NCBI GenBank assembly: GCA_020718945.1
Contig: DYRB01000120.1
Span: 1 to 7,927, forward strand
DNA length: 7,927 nt
Reading direction: 5' to 3'
Source: Lamprocystis purpurea
Lineage (GTDB): Bacteria > Pseudomonadota > Gammaproteobacteria > Chromatiales > Chromatiaceae
In this document: positions 1 through 5,335 of the stretch, piece after piece
How positions within the stretch are numbered: position 1 is the first letter of the stretch
Layout: each line of letters starts with the position of its first letter
Translations under genes and position numbers: made by a program
The notes under the pieces: generated by a model
The model's input: the letters and a program-made list of their open reading frames with translations, nothing else
Database searches by the model: none
Told to the model about the DNA's origin: nothing

Positions 1-41
1 ACACCCGCCACTTCAGTGACTTGGCCATCCCCAACAGCTAA
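1..41 (+). CDS. possible 3' end of a rightward gene (partial)
   Basis: The third forward frame reads TRHFSDLAIPNS and then TAA at 39-41. Its codons nearly all end in C or G, as in the real genes of this window. It would converge on phaC, whose terminator lies just beyond it. Twelve residues are too few to identify a family, and an open frame of this length can occur by chance in GC-rich DNA. This is a tentative call only. Confidence 0.22.
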   Translation, partial: TRHFSDLAIPNS

Positions 42-56
42 TGCAGACAGAGCCAC

Positions 57-89
57 AAAAAAAGGGGCGGGGCCACAGCCCCCGCCCCT
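57..89 (-). terminator. rho-independent terminator of the phaE-phaC operon
   Basis: Arms 63-72 (AGGGGCGGGG) and 80-89 (CCCCGCCCCT) form a perfect 10-bp stem with a 7-nt loop. On the minus strand the stem is followed directly by a run of T (A at 57-62 on the plus strand), the classic intrinsic terminator layout. It lies about 50 nt past the phaC stop. A weaker hairpin (CTGACC 93-98 with GGTCAG 121-126, enclosing CGGCG/CGCCG) sits between phaC and this terminator. On the plus strand no T-run follows, so it is probably not bidirectional. Confidence 0.87.
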
Positions 90-137
90 GGCCTGACCGC
101 GGCGGCGCTCGGCTCGCCGGGGTCAGTCGCTACCGGG

Positions 138-1205
138 TCAGCCCCGCTCGTTGAGCCAATTGCCGATGGCCGGCGTGACTTCCTTCTGCGCCTTGCTGCT
201 GACGTAGATGCCGATGTGCCCGCCGGGGAAGGCCAGCTCGGTGTAGTCCTGGCTGGCCGTGCGGCCCTTCAGGGCGCGGGAGGCGTCCGGCGGGACCAGG
301 TGGTCCTGCAGGGCGTAGATGTTGAGGATGGGACAGGTGACGTTACTCAGCGCCACATCCTGTCCGCCAAGCCGCACACCGCCCTCGATGAAGCCATTGC
401 GCTGATAGAAGTCCTTGATGAACTGGCGGAAGGTCTCGCCGGCCTGGTCGGGGCTGTCGAAGATCCACTTCTCCATGCGCAGGAAATTCTTGACCTGCTC
501 AGGGTCGCCCAACACATCGACCATGTTGACGTACTTCTGGCCGGTGAGGCTGAAGGGCTTGAGGGACAGGAAGGTCCAGTTGAGCAGCTCCCCGGGGATG
601 TTGCCCATGGTGTCCACGGCCAGGTCGATGTTAACGGTCTGCACCCAGGCGGACAGCAGGTTGTCCGGGGTCTTGAAGTCCACCGGGGTGACCATGGTGA
701 CCAGGTTTTTGACCTTGTCCTGGTGCAGGGAGGTGTAGCACAGGCTCATGGCCCCACCCTGGCAGATCCCCAGAACATTGACCTTGTCCACGCCGTGGGC
801 CTCGCAGATGTGGTCCACGCAGCGGTCGATGTAGCCGTTGATGTAGTCATCGAGCGTTATGGCCCGGTCGGCCTGGTCCGGATAGCCCCAGTCGATGAGG
901 TACAGGTCCTGGCCGGTGGCCAGCAACCCCTTGATGGTGGAGCGGTTCTCCTGGATGTCGGTCATGTAGGGCCGGTTGACCAGGGCGTAGACGATCAACA
1001 GCGGGATCGGCTTGGGGGTGACGCCGGCCGGGGTCTGGTAGCGGTACAGGACCAGCTTGTCCTCGCGGTAGACCGGCTCGCAGGGGGTGACGCCGGTGTC
1101 GATGGTCCCCGCGTTCATCAGGTTTTCCATGCCCTGACCCAGCTTGCGGCTGTAGTCGAGCATCTCTTCGGTCAGCTTGTCGGGCCGGATATCGATGGTA
1201 AACAC
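138..1205 (-). CDS. phaC: class III poly(3-hydroxyalkanoate) synthase, catalytic subunit PhaC
   Basis: PhaC polymerises (R)-3-hydroxyacyl-CoA, mainly 3-hydroxybutyryl-CoA, into PHA at the granule surface, working as a complex with PhaE. The 355-residue product has an alpha/beta-hydrolase fold and the lipase-like box GICQGG with nucleophile Cys148. Asp301 (in LQDHLVPPD) and His330 (in PGGHIG) complete the triad. These match Cys149/Asp302/His331 of the A. vinosum enzyme, shifted by one. The frame is open upstream to 1625, but the start is placed at GTG 1205: GGAG lies 9 nt upstream, the product then begins MFTIDIRPDKLTEEML like the A. vinosum enzyme, and the length equals the family's 355 residues. 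The upstream extension is an out-of-frame reading of phaE. phaC lies 35 nt after phaE and is probably cotranscribed with it, ending at the terminator at 57-89. Nothing looks damaged. Confidence 0.97.
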   Translation of the reverse strand: MFTIDIRPDKLTEEMLDYSRKLGQGMENLMNAGTIDTGVTPCEPVYREDKLVLYRYQTPAGVTPKPIPLLIVYALVNRPYMTDIQENRSTIKGLLATGQDLYLIDWGYPDQADRAITLDDYINGYIDRCVDHICEAHGVDKVNVLGICQGGAMSLCYTSLHQDKVKNLVTMVTPVDFKTPDNLLSAWVQTVNIDLAVDTMGNIPGELLNWTFLSLKPFSLTGQKYVNMVDVLGDPEQVKNFLRMEKWIFDSPDQAGETFRQFIKDFYQRNGFIEGGVRLGGQDVALSNVTCPILNIYALQDHLVPPDASRALKGRTASQDYTELAFPGGHIGIYVSSKAQKEVTPAIGNWLNERG

Positions 1206-1240
1206 GTGTTCTGTCTCCGTTGGAATGCGGTGCCTGGGGC

Positions 1241-2341
1241 CTACTTGGAGGTCGGCTTGGTGGCCGGCTTTATGGCCGCTCGGGGCCTGACCTTGCGGGC
1301 GGTCGGGGCCTTCTTGGGCGCCGCCTGGGCGGTGTTCACCAGGGCCGGGCGGGGGCTGGGGCTGGGGGCGCCGTGGCCGTTGGCGATCTGGCGCTTGAGC
1401 TGCTCGAACTCGTGGCGCAGGGCCTTGTACTCGCGGCGGGTCTCCTGGAGGCGGTCCTGGAGGGTGCGCAGCTCGCTGCGGGTGGGCATGTTCATGGCCC
1501 CCAGGGCCTCGTCCACCATGACCGACATGCGCTGCTTGACGGCCATCTGGGCATTGATCAGCCGGCCGCTGATGCGGGCGTAATCGGCGGTCTTGACCTC
1601 TTCGGCATAGACCTGCTCGCAGCACCCGATCCAGGAGTCGTAGAGCGCGCGGGCCGAATCGACGGGCTTGTTCTGGCTCTCCAGGAAATCGCGCATGCGC
1701 CCGACGGCCTTGGCCCCCAGGCCGGAGAAGAACTGCATGTACTCCTGGATAGCCTGCTGGTACTCGATGCCGCGGCGCGCCAGGTCCTGATACTGGGCCT
1801 GCTCCTCGCGGGTGTAACCCAGGCCGGGGGCCGAGAGGGCCTGGTTGACGTGGTTGTGGGGCATGTTGCGCAGCGGGTCCCCGGGCACCAGGGACAGGGA
1901 CGAGACCAGGCGCTGCCAGTTGTCGTAGGGCATCTCCCAGAAGCCCATCAGGCGCCGGGTGGCATCATCCCCGCCTTGCATGCCGCCGGTGAAGGCCTTC
2001 TGCATGTCCTCCAGGGTGCGGCTCAGGGCCGGCCAGGCATCGGCCATGCTCGGTATGGCACCCATGCCAGGCATCCCCGGCATGGCGCCAAGATTCTTGG
2101 TATAGCCGTCGGCCAAGGCGAAGAAGGACTTGCCCTGATCCATCATCTTGGTCATGAAGTCCTGTGCCAGGGCGGGGGCGGAGGGGGAGACCGCCTGCCA
2201 CCAGTGGTCGAGGGCGGACTCCCAGGGGTTGCCGGCGGGGGCGGCACCACCCATGGCCTTGCGGCTCATGTCGGTCCAGCCCTCCCAGTACTTGCGCTGG
2301 GTCTCCAGCCAATCGTTCGCCATCTTGCCTGCGTCGGTCAT
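1241..2341 (-). CDS. phaE: class III PHA synthase, accessory subunit PhaE
   Basis: PhaE is the non-catalytic partner that class III PhaC needs for full activity. The 366-residue product has the conserved start region NDWLETQRKYWEGWTDMSRKAMG. A middle segment with SAPGLGYTREEQAQYQ and RALYDSWIGCCEQVY is characteristic of the family. A predicted coiled coil follows at about residues 287-320 (SELRTLQDRLQETRREYKAL), and then a Pro/Ala/Lys/Arg-rich basic tail at 321-366. This order matches A. vinosum PhaE (about 357 residues). The start is ATG 2341, with GAGGAG 7 nt upstream. The frame is open further upstream to 2485, but that stretch reads through the promoter region and is not family-like. It is the first gene of the leftward phaE-phaC operon and is divergent from phaA. 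The basic tail could help granule or nucleic-acid association; that is inference. Confidence 0.95.
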   Translation of the reverse strand: MTDAGKMANDWLETQRKYWEGWTDMSRKAMGGAAPAGNPWESALDHWWQAVSPSAPALAQDFMTKMMDQGKSFFALADGYTKNLGAMPGMPGMGAIPSMADAWPALSRTLEDMQKAFTGGMQGGDDATRRLMGFWEMPYDNWQRLVSSLSLVPGDPLRNMPHNHVNQALSAPGLGYTREEQAQYQDLARRGIEYQQAIQEYMQFFSGLGAKAVGRMRDFLESQNKPVDSARALYDSWIGCCEQVYAEEVKTADYARISGRLINAQMAVKQRMSVMVDEALGAMNMPTRSELRTLQDRLQETRREYKALRHEFEQLKRQIANGHGAPSPSPRPALVNTAQAAPKKAPTARKVRPRAAIKPATKPTSK

Positions 2342-2387
2342 GGTTTGACTCCTCGTGTGGTGGTCGCGGGAAAAGCTAACACGGATA

Positions 2388-2415
2388 ATTGTGCACTGCA
2401 ACAAAGGCGGGTAAA
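2388..2415 (-). promoter_or_regulatory. candidate sigma-70 promoter for phaE-phaC
   Basis: On the minus strand TTTACC (plus 2410-2415) and CACAAT (plus 2388-2393) are separated by 16 nt, each matching the consensus at four of six positions. The predicted start would give a leader of about 40 nt before phaE. It occupies almost the same bases as the opposing phaA candidate. Called by eye only. Confidence 0.3.
2389..2404. promoter_or_regulatory. TGCA-rich near-palindrome, candidate PhaR operator
   Basis: TTGTGCACTGCAACAA holds two TGCA tetramers one base apart, framed by TTG and ACAA, giving an imperfect dyad with one unpaired A. PhaR proteins of this family are known from Paracoccus to bind TGC-rich sites near pha genes. 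The site lies inside both divergent promoter candidates, so a bound repressor could block both phaE-phaC and phaA. The link to PhaR is inference from context and composition. Confidence 0.4.
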
Positions 2416-2417
2416 CT
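2389..2417 (+). promoter_or_regulatory. candidate sigma-70 promoter for phaA
   Basis: TTGTGC at 2389-2394 and TAAACT at 2412-2417 are separated by 17 nt. The -10 is reasonable and the -35 matches only the TTG. The predicted leader is about 100 nt and contains the heptamer repeat at 2481-2501. The GGGTAAACT context resembles GGGTACACT upstream of phaR. Confidence 0.35.
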
Positions 2418-2480
2418 GCGCCGCGTCGAGAGGCCCGCCGCGCCCGCGGTGGGTACCTGGACCCCTGCCTAACCCCCCAG

Positions 2481-2501
2481 ACCACTGACCACTGACCACT
2501 G
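2481..2501 (+). repeat. three tandem copies of heptamer ACCACTG
   Basis: Three perfect head-to-tail copies of ACCACTG occupy 2481-2487, 2488-2494 and 2495-2501, with the flanking G and GA continuing the period. They lie in the phaA leader, between the candidate promoter and the ribosome-binding site. A change in copy number would alter leader length but not the reading frame. Short heptameric intergenic repeats are familiar in cyanobacteria and some other bacteria; function here is unknown. Confidence 0.85.
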
Positions 2502-2523
2502 AAACCGAAGAGGACACCAGAGC

Positions 2524-3708
2524 ATGAGCGAGAACATCGTGATCGTTGCCGCCGGTCGCACCGCCGTCGGCACCTTCGGCGGCGCCCTGGCCGCCCTGCC
2601 CGCCACCGAGCTGGGCGCTACCGTCGTCAAGGCCCTGCTGGAGCGCACCGGGATTGCGCCGGATCAGGTGGACGAGGTCATCCTGGGTCAGGTCCTGACC
2701 GCGGCCACCGGCCAGAACCCGGCCCGCCAGACCACGCTCCAGGCCGGCCTGCCGGTCTCGGTCCCCGCCATGACCATCAACAAGGTCTGCGGCAGCGGGC
2801 TCAAGGCGGTGCATCTGGCCATGCAGGCCATCGCCTGCGGTGATGCGCAGATCGTCATCGCCGGTGGCCAGGAGAGCATGAGCCAGTCCTGCCATGCCCT
2901 GCCGCGCTCCCGCGACGGCCAGCGCATGGGCGACTGGAAGCTGGTGGACACCATGATCGTCGATGGCCTCTGGGATGCCTTCAACCAGTACCACATGGGC
3001 ACCACTGCCGAGAACATCGCCAAGAAGTACGGCTTCACCCGGGCCGCTCAGGACGAGTTCGCCGCCGGCTCCCAGCAGAAGGCCGAGGCCGCCCAGAAGG
3101 CCGGGCGTTTCGATGAGGAAATCGTTCCGGTGACCATCCCCCAGCGCAAGGGCGACCCACTGGTCTTCAAGGCCGACGAGTTCCCGCGACACGGCACCAC
3201 CGCCGAGGGCCTGGCCAAGCTCAGGCCCGCCTTCGACAAGGAGGGCACCGTCACCGCCGGCAATGCCTCCGGCCTCAACGACGGGGCCGCGGTGGTCATG
3301 GTCATGAGCGAGTCCAAGGCCGCGGAGTTGGGCCTCAAGCCCATCGCCCGCCTGGTCGCCTTCTCCAGCGCCGGGGTGGACCCGGCCATCATGGGCACCG
3401 GGCCCATCCCCGCCTCCACCCAGTGCCTGGAGAAGGCCGGCTGGACCCCCGCGGATCTGGACCTGATCGAGGCCAACGAGGCCTTCGCCGCCCAGGCCAT
3501 GTCGGTCAATCAGGACATGGGTTGGGACCTTTCCAAGGTGAACGTCAACGGCGGGGCCATCGCCCTCGGCCACCCCATCGGTGCCTCCGGCGCCCGGGTC
3601 CTGGTCTCGTTGCTCTATGAGATGCAGCGGCGCGACGCCAAGAAGGGCCTGGCGACCCTGTGCATCGGCGGCGGTCAGGGCGTGGCCCTGGCGGTGGAAC
3701 GGGTCTGA
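2524..3708 (+). CDS. phaA: acetyl-CoA acetyltransferase (beta-ketothiolase) PhaA
   Basis: PhaA condenses two acetyl-CoA to acetoacetyl-CoA, the first step of polyhydroxybutyrate synthesis in the cytoplasm. The 394-residue product is full length for a biosynthetic thiolase. The acyl-accepting Cys89 lies in NKVCGSGLKAV, the NEAFAAQ motif follows near residue 320, His350 lies in GGAIALGHPIGASGAR, and Cys380 lies in CIGGGQG. These correspond to Cys89/His348/Cys378 of the Zoogloea ramigera enzyme. The start ATG 2524 has GAGGA 9 nt upstream. It is divergent from phaE and is followed by phaR after 137 nt. A degradative thiolase role cannot be excluded from sequence alone, but the context favours PHA synthesis. 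The acetoacetyl-CoA reductase that normally follows in the pathway is not encoded in this window. Confidence 0.95.
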   Translation: MSENIVIVAAGRTAVGTFGGALAALPATELGATVVKALLERTGIAPDQVDEVILGQVLTAATGQNPARQTTLQAGLPVSVPAMTINKVCGSGLKAVHLAMQAIACGDAQIVIAGGQESMSQSCHALPRSRDGQRMGDWKLVDTMIVDGLWDAFNQYHMGTTAENIAKKYGFTRAAQDEFAAGSQQKAEAAQKAGRFDEEIVPVTIPQRKGDPLVFKADEFPRHGTTAEGLAKLRPAFDKEGTVTAGNASGLNDGAAVVMVMSESKAAELGLKPIARLVAFSSAGVDPAIMGTGPIPASTQCLEKAGWTPADLDLIEANEAFAAQAMSVNQDMGWDLSKVNVNGGAIALGHPIGASGARVLVSLLYEMQRRDAKKGLATLCIGGGQGVALAVERV

Positions 3709-3726
3709 CCGGCGCGGCGAAGGACA

Positions 3727-3756
3727 GCGGGCGCCTCCCCCAGGGGCGGCGCCCGC
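3727..3756 (+). terminator. strong GC hairpin between phaA and phaR (possible terminator or processing stem)
   Basis: GCGGGCGCC (3727-3735) and GGCGCCCGC (3748-3756) form a perfect 9-bp stem. The 12-nt loop contains CCCC and GGGG that could extend the pairing after a T/C mismatch. There is no T-run after it, so it is not a canonical intrinsic terminator. It lies 18 nt after the phaA stop. It could reduce read-through into phaR or protect the phaA mRNA 3' end. Confidence 0.45.
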
Positions 3757-3808
3757 CCGCGGGGCCCAATGCCCCCATGCGGGAGGGGGACGAGCCCTGC
3801 GACTGGGG

Positions 3809-3814
3809 TACACT
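3809..3814 (+). promoter_or_regulatory. candidate -10 element for phaR
   Basis: TACACT sits about 30 nt before the phaR start, preceded by GGGG. The -35 region around 3786-3791 is G-rich and does not match the consensus. If active, phaR has its own promoter downstream of the hairpin at 3727-3756. Confidence 0.28.
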
Positions 3815-3845
3815 AGCCTACAGTTCTGCCCAAGGGACCAGCCCC

Positions 3846-4313
3846 ATGCCCACCGTGCGCATCATCAAGAAGTACCCGAACCGGCGTCTCTACGACACCG
3901 AACTGAGCCGGTACATCACCCTCTCCGACGTGCGCGACCTGGTGATGCGCTGCGTCCCCTTTCGCGTCCAGGACACCGCCAACGACGCCGATCTCACCCG
4001 TGCCATCCTGCTCCAGATCATGCTGGAGGAGGAGTCCGGCGGTAAGCCCCTGTTCAGCGCCAACATGCTGGCCCAGATCATCCGCTTCTACGGCGGGACC
4101 ATGCAGGGGTTCTTCGCCCGGTATCTGGAGGACTCCCTGGATGTGTTCGCCCAGCAGCAGGCCCAGATGAGCGAGGTCTGGGCGGACAATCCCATCGAGG
4201 CCATGGCCCGGGCCACCCAGCGCAACGTGGATCTGTGGGCCGACCTTCAGAAGGATCTTCTGCGGGCGACGGGGTTTCCGATGGCGGGCAAGGACCAGGG
4301 CAAGGATGCGTGA
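3846..4313 (+). CDS. phaR: PHA synthesis repressor / granule-sensing regulator PhaR
   Basis: PhaR is a DNA-binding regulator that also binds PHA granules. It represses PHA genes until nascent polymer titrates it off the DNA. The 155-residue product opens with the family signature at residues 4-33 (VRIIKKYPNRRLYDTELSRY followed by ITLSDVRDLV), the N-terminal DNA-binding PHB/PHA accumulation domain. The accumulation-regulator helical region follows at about 65-120 (LLQIMLEEESGGKPLFSANM and later FYGGTMQGFF). The frame is open back to 3660, but ATG 3846 is chosen because the signature starts there and AAGGGA lies 8 nt upstream. It follows phaA in the same direction, as does the corresponding ORF in the A. 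vinosum cluster. In A. vinosum phaP and phaB come next; here a heptamer repeat and an unrelated gene follow. Confidence 0.93.
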   Translation: MPTVRIIKKYPNRRLYDTELSRYITLSDVRDLVMRCVPFRVQDTANDADLTRAILLQIMLEEESGGKPLFSANMLAQIIRFYGGTMQGFFARYLEDSLDVFAQQQAQMSEVWADNPIEAMARATQRNVDLWADLQKDLLRATGFPMAGKDQGKDA

Positions 4314-4317
4314 TTTC

Positions 4318-4351
4318 AGCTTCTAGCTTCTAGCTTCCAGCGGCTGGAAAC
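4318..4351 (+). repeat. heptamer repeat AGCTTCY (three copies) ending in a small hairpin
   Basis: Copies AGCTTCT (4318-4324), AGCTTCT (4325-4331) and AGCTTCC (4332-4338) start 5 nt after the phaR stop. The last copy runs into TTCCAG-CGG-CTGGAA, a perfect 6-bp stem that extends by AG/CT beyond one mismatch. The unit length equals that of the repeat upstream of phaA but the sequence differs. There is no T-run, so terminator function is uncertain. Confidence 0.8.
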
Positions 4352-4398
4352 TCCCCCAACAACCCCATCCATTGACCTGGCCCAACCCTGGGGCCCTG

Positions 4399-4447
4399 CC
4401 GGGCGCGGATAATCCGCCGCGGCGCCCGGGTCACCGGCGCGGGCGCC
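4399..4447 (+). promoter_or_regulatory. alternative hairpins in the leader of the Rieske-fusion gene
   Basis: Arm A (CCGGGCGC, 4399-4406) pairs perfectly with 4422-4429 (GCGCCCGG). Arm B (GGCGCCCG, 4421-4428) pairs perfectly with arm C (CGGGCGCC, 4440-4447). The central arm is shared, so only one stem can form at a time, an attenuator-like layout ending 27 nt before the start codon. GATAAT (4408-4413), a possible -10, lies in the A-B loop, so transcripts starting there would carry only the B-C stem. In such GC-rich DNA this may be chance. Confidence 0.28.
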
Positions 4448-4474
4448 TGTTGTACCCCCAATGCAGGAGTCCCC

Positions 4475-5101
4475 ATGAGCGACGCACTCAATTACCTGGT
4501 AACCACCCGCCCCGAGGCCATGGGCGCCTACTTCAAGTTCCTGAAAAAGGCCGGCGATCACCTCGATACCCGCACCCGCGACCTGATCTCCGTCATCACC
4601 AAGGTCGCCGTCCAGACCGAGCCCGGCTTCAAGCAGTACCTCACCCGCGCCCTGCGCAACGGGGCCAGCCCCAACGAGGTCATCGATGCCTTGCTCATGG
4701 CCTTCCCGGTGCTGGGCCTGGCCAAGATCGTCTGGGCCACCGACATACTGCTGGCCATGGACATCCCCGAATTCCGCCCGGAGAACCTGGACGCCCAGCC
4801 GGCCTGGCACGACATCGCCGCCCTGGGCGACCTGCCGGACGGGGAGATCAGCTTTCTGCCCGCCGAGGGCCGTCACCTGTTCGTCTACCGCCAGGGCGAT
4901 GTCCTCAAGGTCTACGACTCCCGCTGTCCCCACCAGGTCACCGACATCCCCCACCTGGCCCTGGACGGGACCAAGCTCACCTGCCCCAAGCACCACTGGG
5001 TCTTCGATGTGGAGAGTGGCGACTGCACCGAAATCGGCAACCGGCCGCTGCGCGTCTTCCAGCACAAGGTCGAGGACGGAAGGCTGCTGGCCTATTGGTA
5101 G
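4475..5101 (+). CDS. fusion of a CMD/AhpD-like helical domain and a Rieske [2Fe-2S] ferredoxin
   Basis: The 208-residue protein has two parts. Residues 15-95 look like the carboxymuconolactone decarboxylase/AhpD fold (LDTRTRDLISVITKVAV, then ALRNGASPNEVIDAL). Residues 108-208 form a soluble Rieske domain with Cys151-Pro-His153, 16 intervening residues, then Cys170-Pro-Lys-His173 and the WVFD and GD-C-T segments. It resembles TmoC/NirD-type ferredoxins that pass electrons to oxygenases or reductases. All four cluster ligands are present. In the first domain the expected redox motif CxxCxxxH aligns to Thr48, Gly51 and Tyr55, so thiol chemistry there appears lost and a binding or scaffold role is more likely. 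The start ATG 4475 has GGAG 5 nt upstream. No signal peptide or membrane segment is evident, so it is probably cytoplasmic. The electron donor, acceptor and pathway are unknown; no oxygenase gene is in the window. Confidence 0.85.
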   Translation: MSDALNYLVTTRPEAMGAYFKFLKKAGDHLDTRTRDLISVITKVAVQTEPGFKQYLTRALRNGASPNEVIDALLMAFPVLGLAKIVWATDILLAMDIPEFRPENLDAQPAWHDIAALGDLPDGEISFLPAEGRHLFVYRQGDVLKVYDSRCPHQVTDIPHLALDGTKLTCPKHHWVFDVESGDCTEIGNRPLRVFQHKVEDGRLLAYW

Positions 5102-5113
5102 GCGGCTGGGAGC

Positions 5114-5159
5114 GCCGGCATCTTGCCGGCAACTGGGTCCCCCGGCGTCCCGCCGGGGG
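5114..5159. repeat. REP-like doublet of two perfect hairpins
   Basis: GCCGGCA-TCT-TGCCGGC (5114-5130) is a perfect 7-bp stem. CCCCCGGCG-TCC-CGCCGGGGG (5139-5159) is a perfect 9-bp stem. Both have 3-nt loops and they are 8 nt apart, starting 12 nt after the stop of the Rieske-fusion gene. Paired short-loop GC palindromes just after genes are typical of repetitive extragenic palindromes. There is no T-run; they may stabilise the upstream mRNA 3' end. Confidence 0.7.
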
Positions 5160-5178
5160 TATGAGCCGGCTCTTGGGC

Positions 5179-5210
5179 CCGCGTACCGAGGTAACCGCTC
5201 AGGTACCCGG
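5179..5210. repeat. imperfect inverted repeat upstream of vapBC
   Basis: CCG-c-GTACCGAG at 5179-5190 pairs with CTC-a-GGTAC-c-CGG at 5198-5210. This gives 11 base pairs with one mismatch and one bulged A around a 7-nt loop. It follows the REP-like doublet and lies about 90 nt upstream of the vapB -10 candidate. Function unknown. Confidence 0.4.
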
Positions 5211-5283
5211 TGACATCAGGGACGCGAGATGGGCCTTGATGCCGGCCTCGTTGGTCACCCCGGCCTGGAGCGGATGCCGCCCG

Positions 5284-5306
5284 CACGGGTCCCGTGTTAG
5301 AGTCTA
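5284..5306 (+). promoter_or_regulatory. candidate vapBC promoter -10 with operator palindrome
   Basis: CACGGG-T-CCCGTG (5284-5296) is a perfect 13-nt palindrome. It abuts TAGAGT (5298-5303), a plausible -10 that is itself within the palindrome TAGA-G-TCTA (5298-5306). The dyad would occupy the promoter spacer, a usual place for autoregulation by VapB or the VapBC complex. No good -35 is visible near 5275-5280. The predicted leader is about 25 nt. Confidence 0.45.
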
Positions 5307-5335
5307 GGGCCGCGGCGTCCCTGAGGAGCTTGGCC

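Noticed and set aside
216..1583. Long open frame on the plus strand opposite phaC and phaE
   Set aside because: It is a GC-rich antisense shadow of two well-recognised genes, with low-complexity Gly/Val/Asp-rich sequence and no family match.
1206..1625. N-terminal extension of PhaC
   Set aside because: The extra 140 residues read phaE out of frame; the GTG at 1205 with GGAG 9 nt upstream gives the family length.
2342..2485. N-terminal extension of PhaE
   Set aside because: It runs through the promoter and heptamer repeat; ATG 2341 has a strong GAGGAG and a family-like N-terminus.
1220..2488. Long plus-strand open frame opposite phaE
   Set aside because: It mirrors phaE codons in a different frame; no ribosome-binding site and no recognisable domain.
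2338..3813. 491-codon minus-strand open frame opposite phaA
   Set aside because: It covers phaA and its promoter with repetitive Gly/Asp/His composition, typical of antisense frames in high-GC genes.
4372..4413. TTGACC and GATAAT as a promoter for the Rieske-fusion gene
   Set aside because: They are 30 nt apart, far from the 16-18 nt spacing needed; GATAAT alone remains a weak -10 candidate.
5199..5285. Minus-strand fragment reading HPLQAGVTNEAGIKAHLASL to a stop, as a gene remnant
   Set aside because: It looks protein-like, but at under 30 codons, with no family recognised and hairpins in the same DNA, it cannot be supported as a pseudogene.
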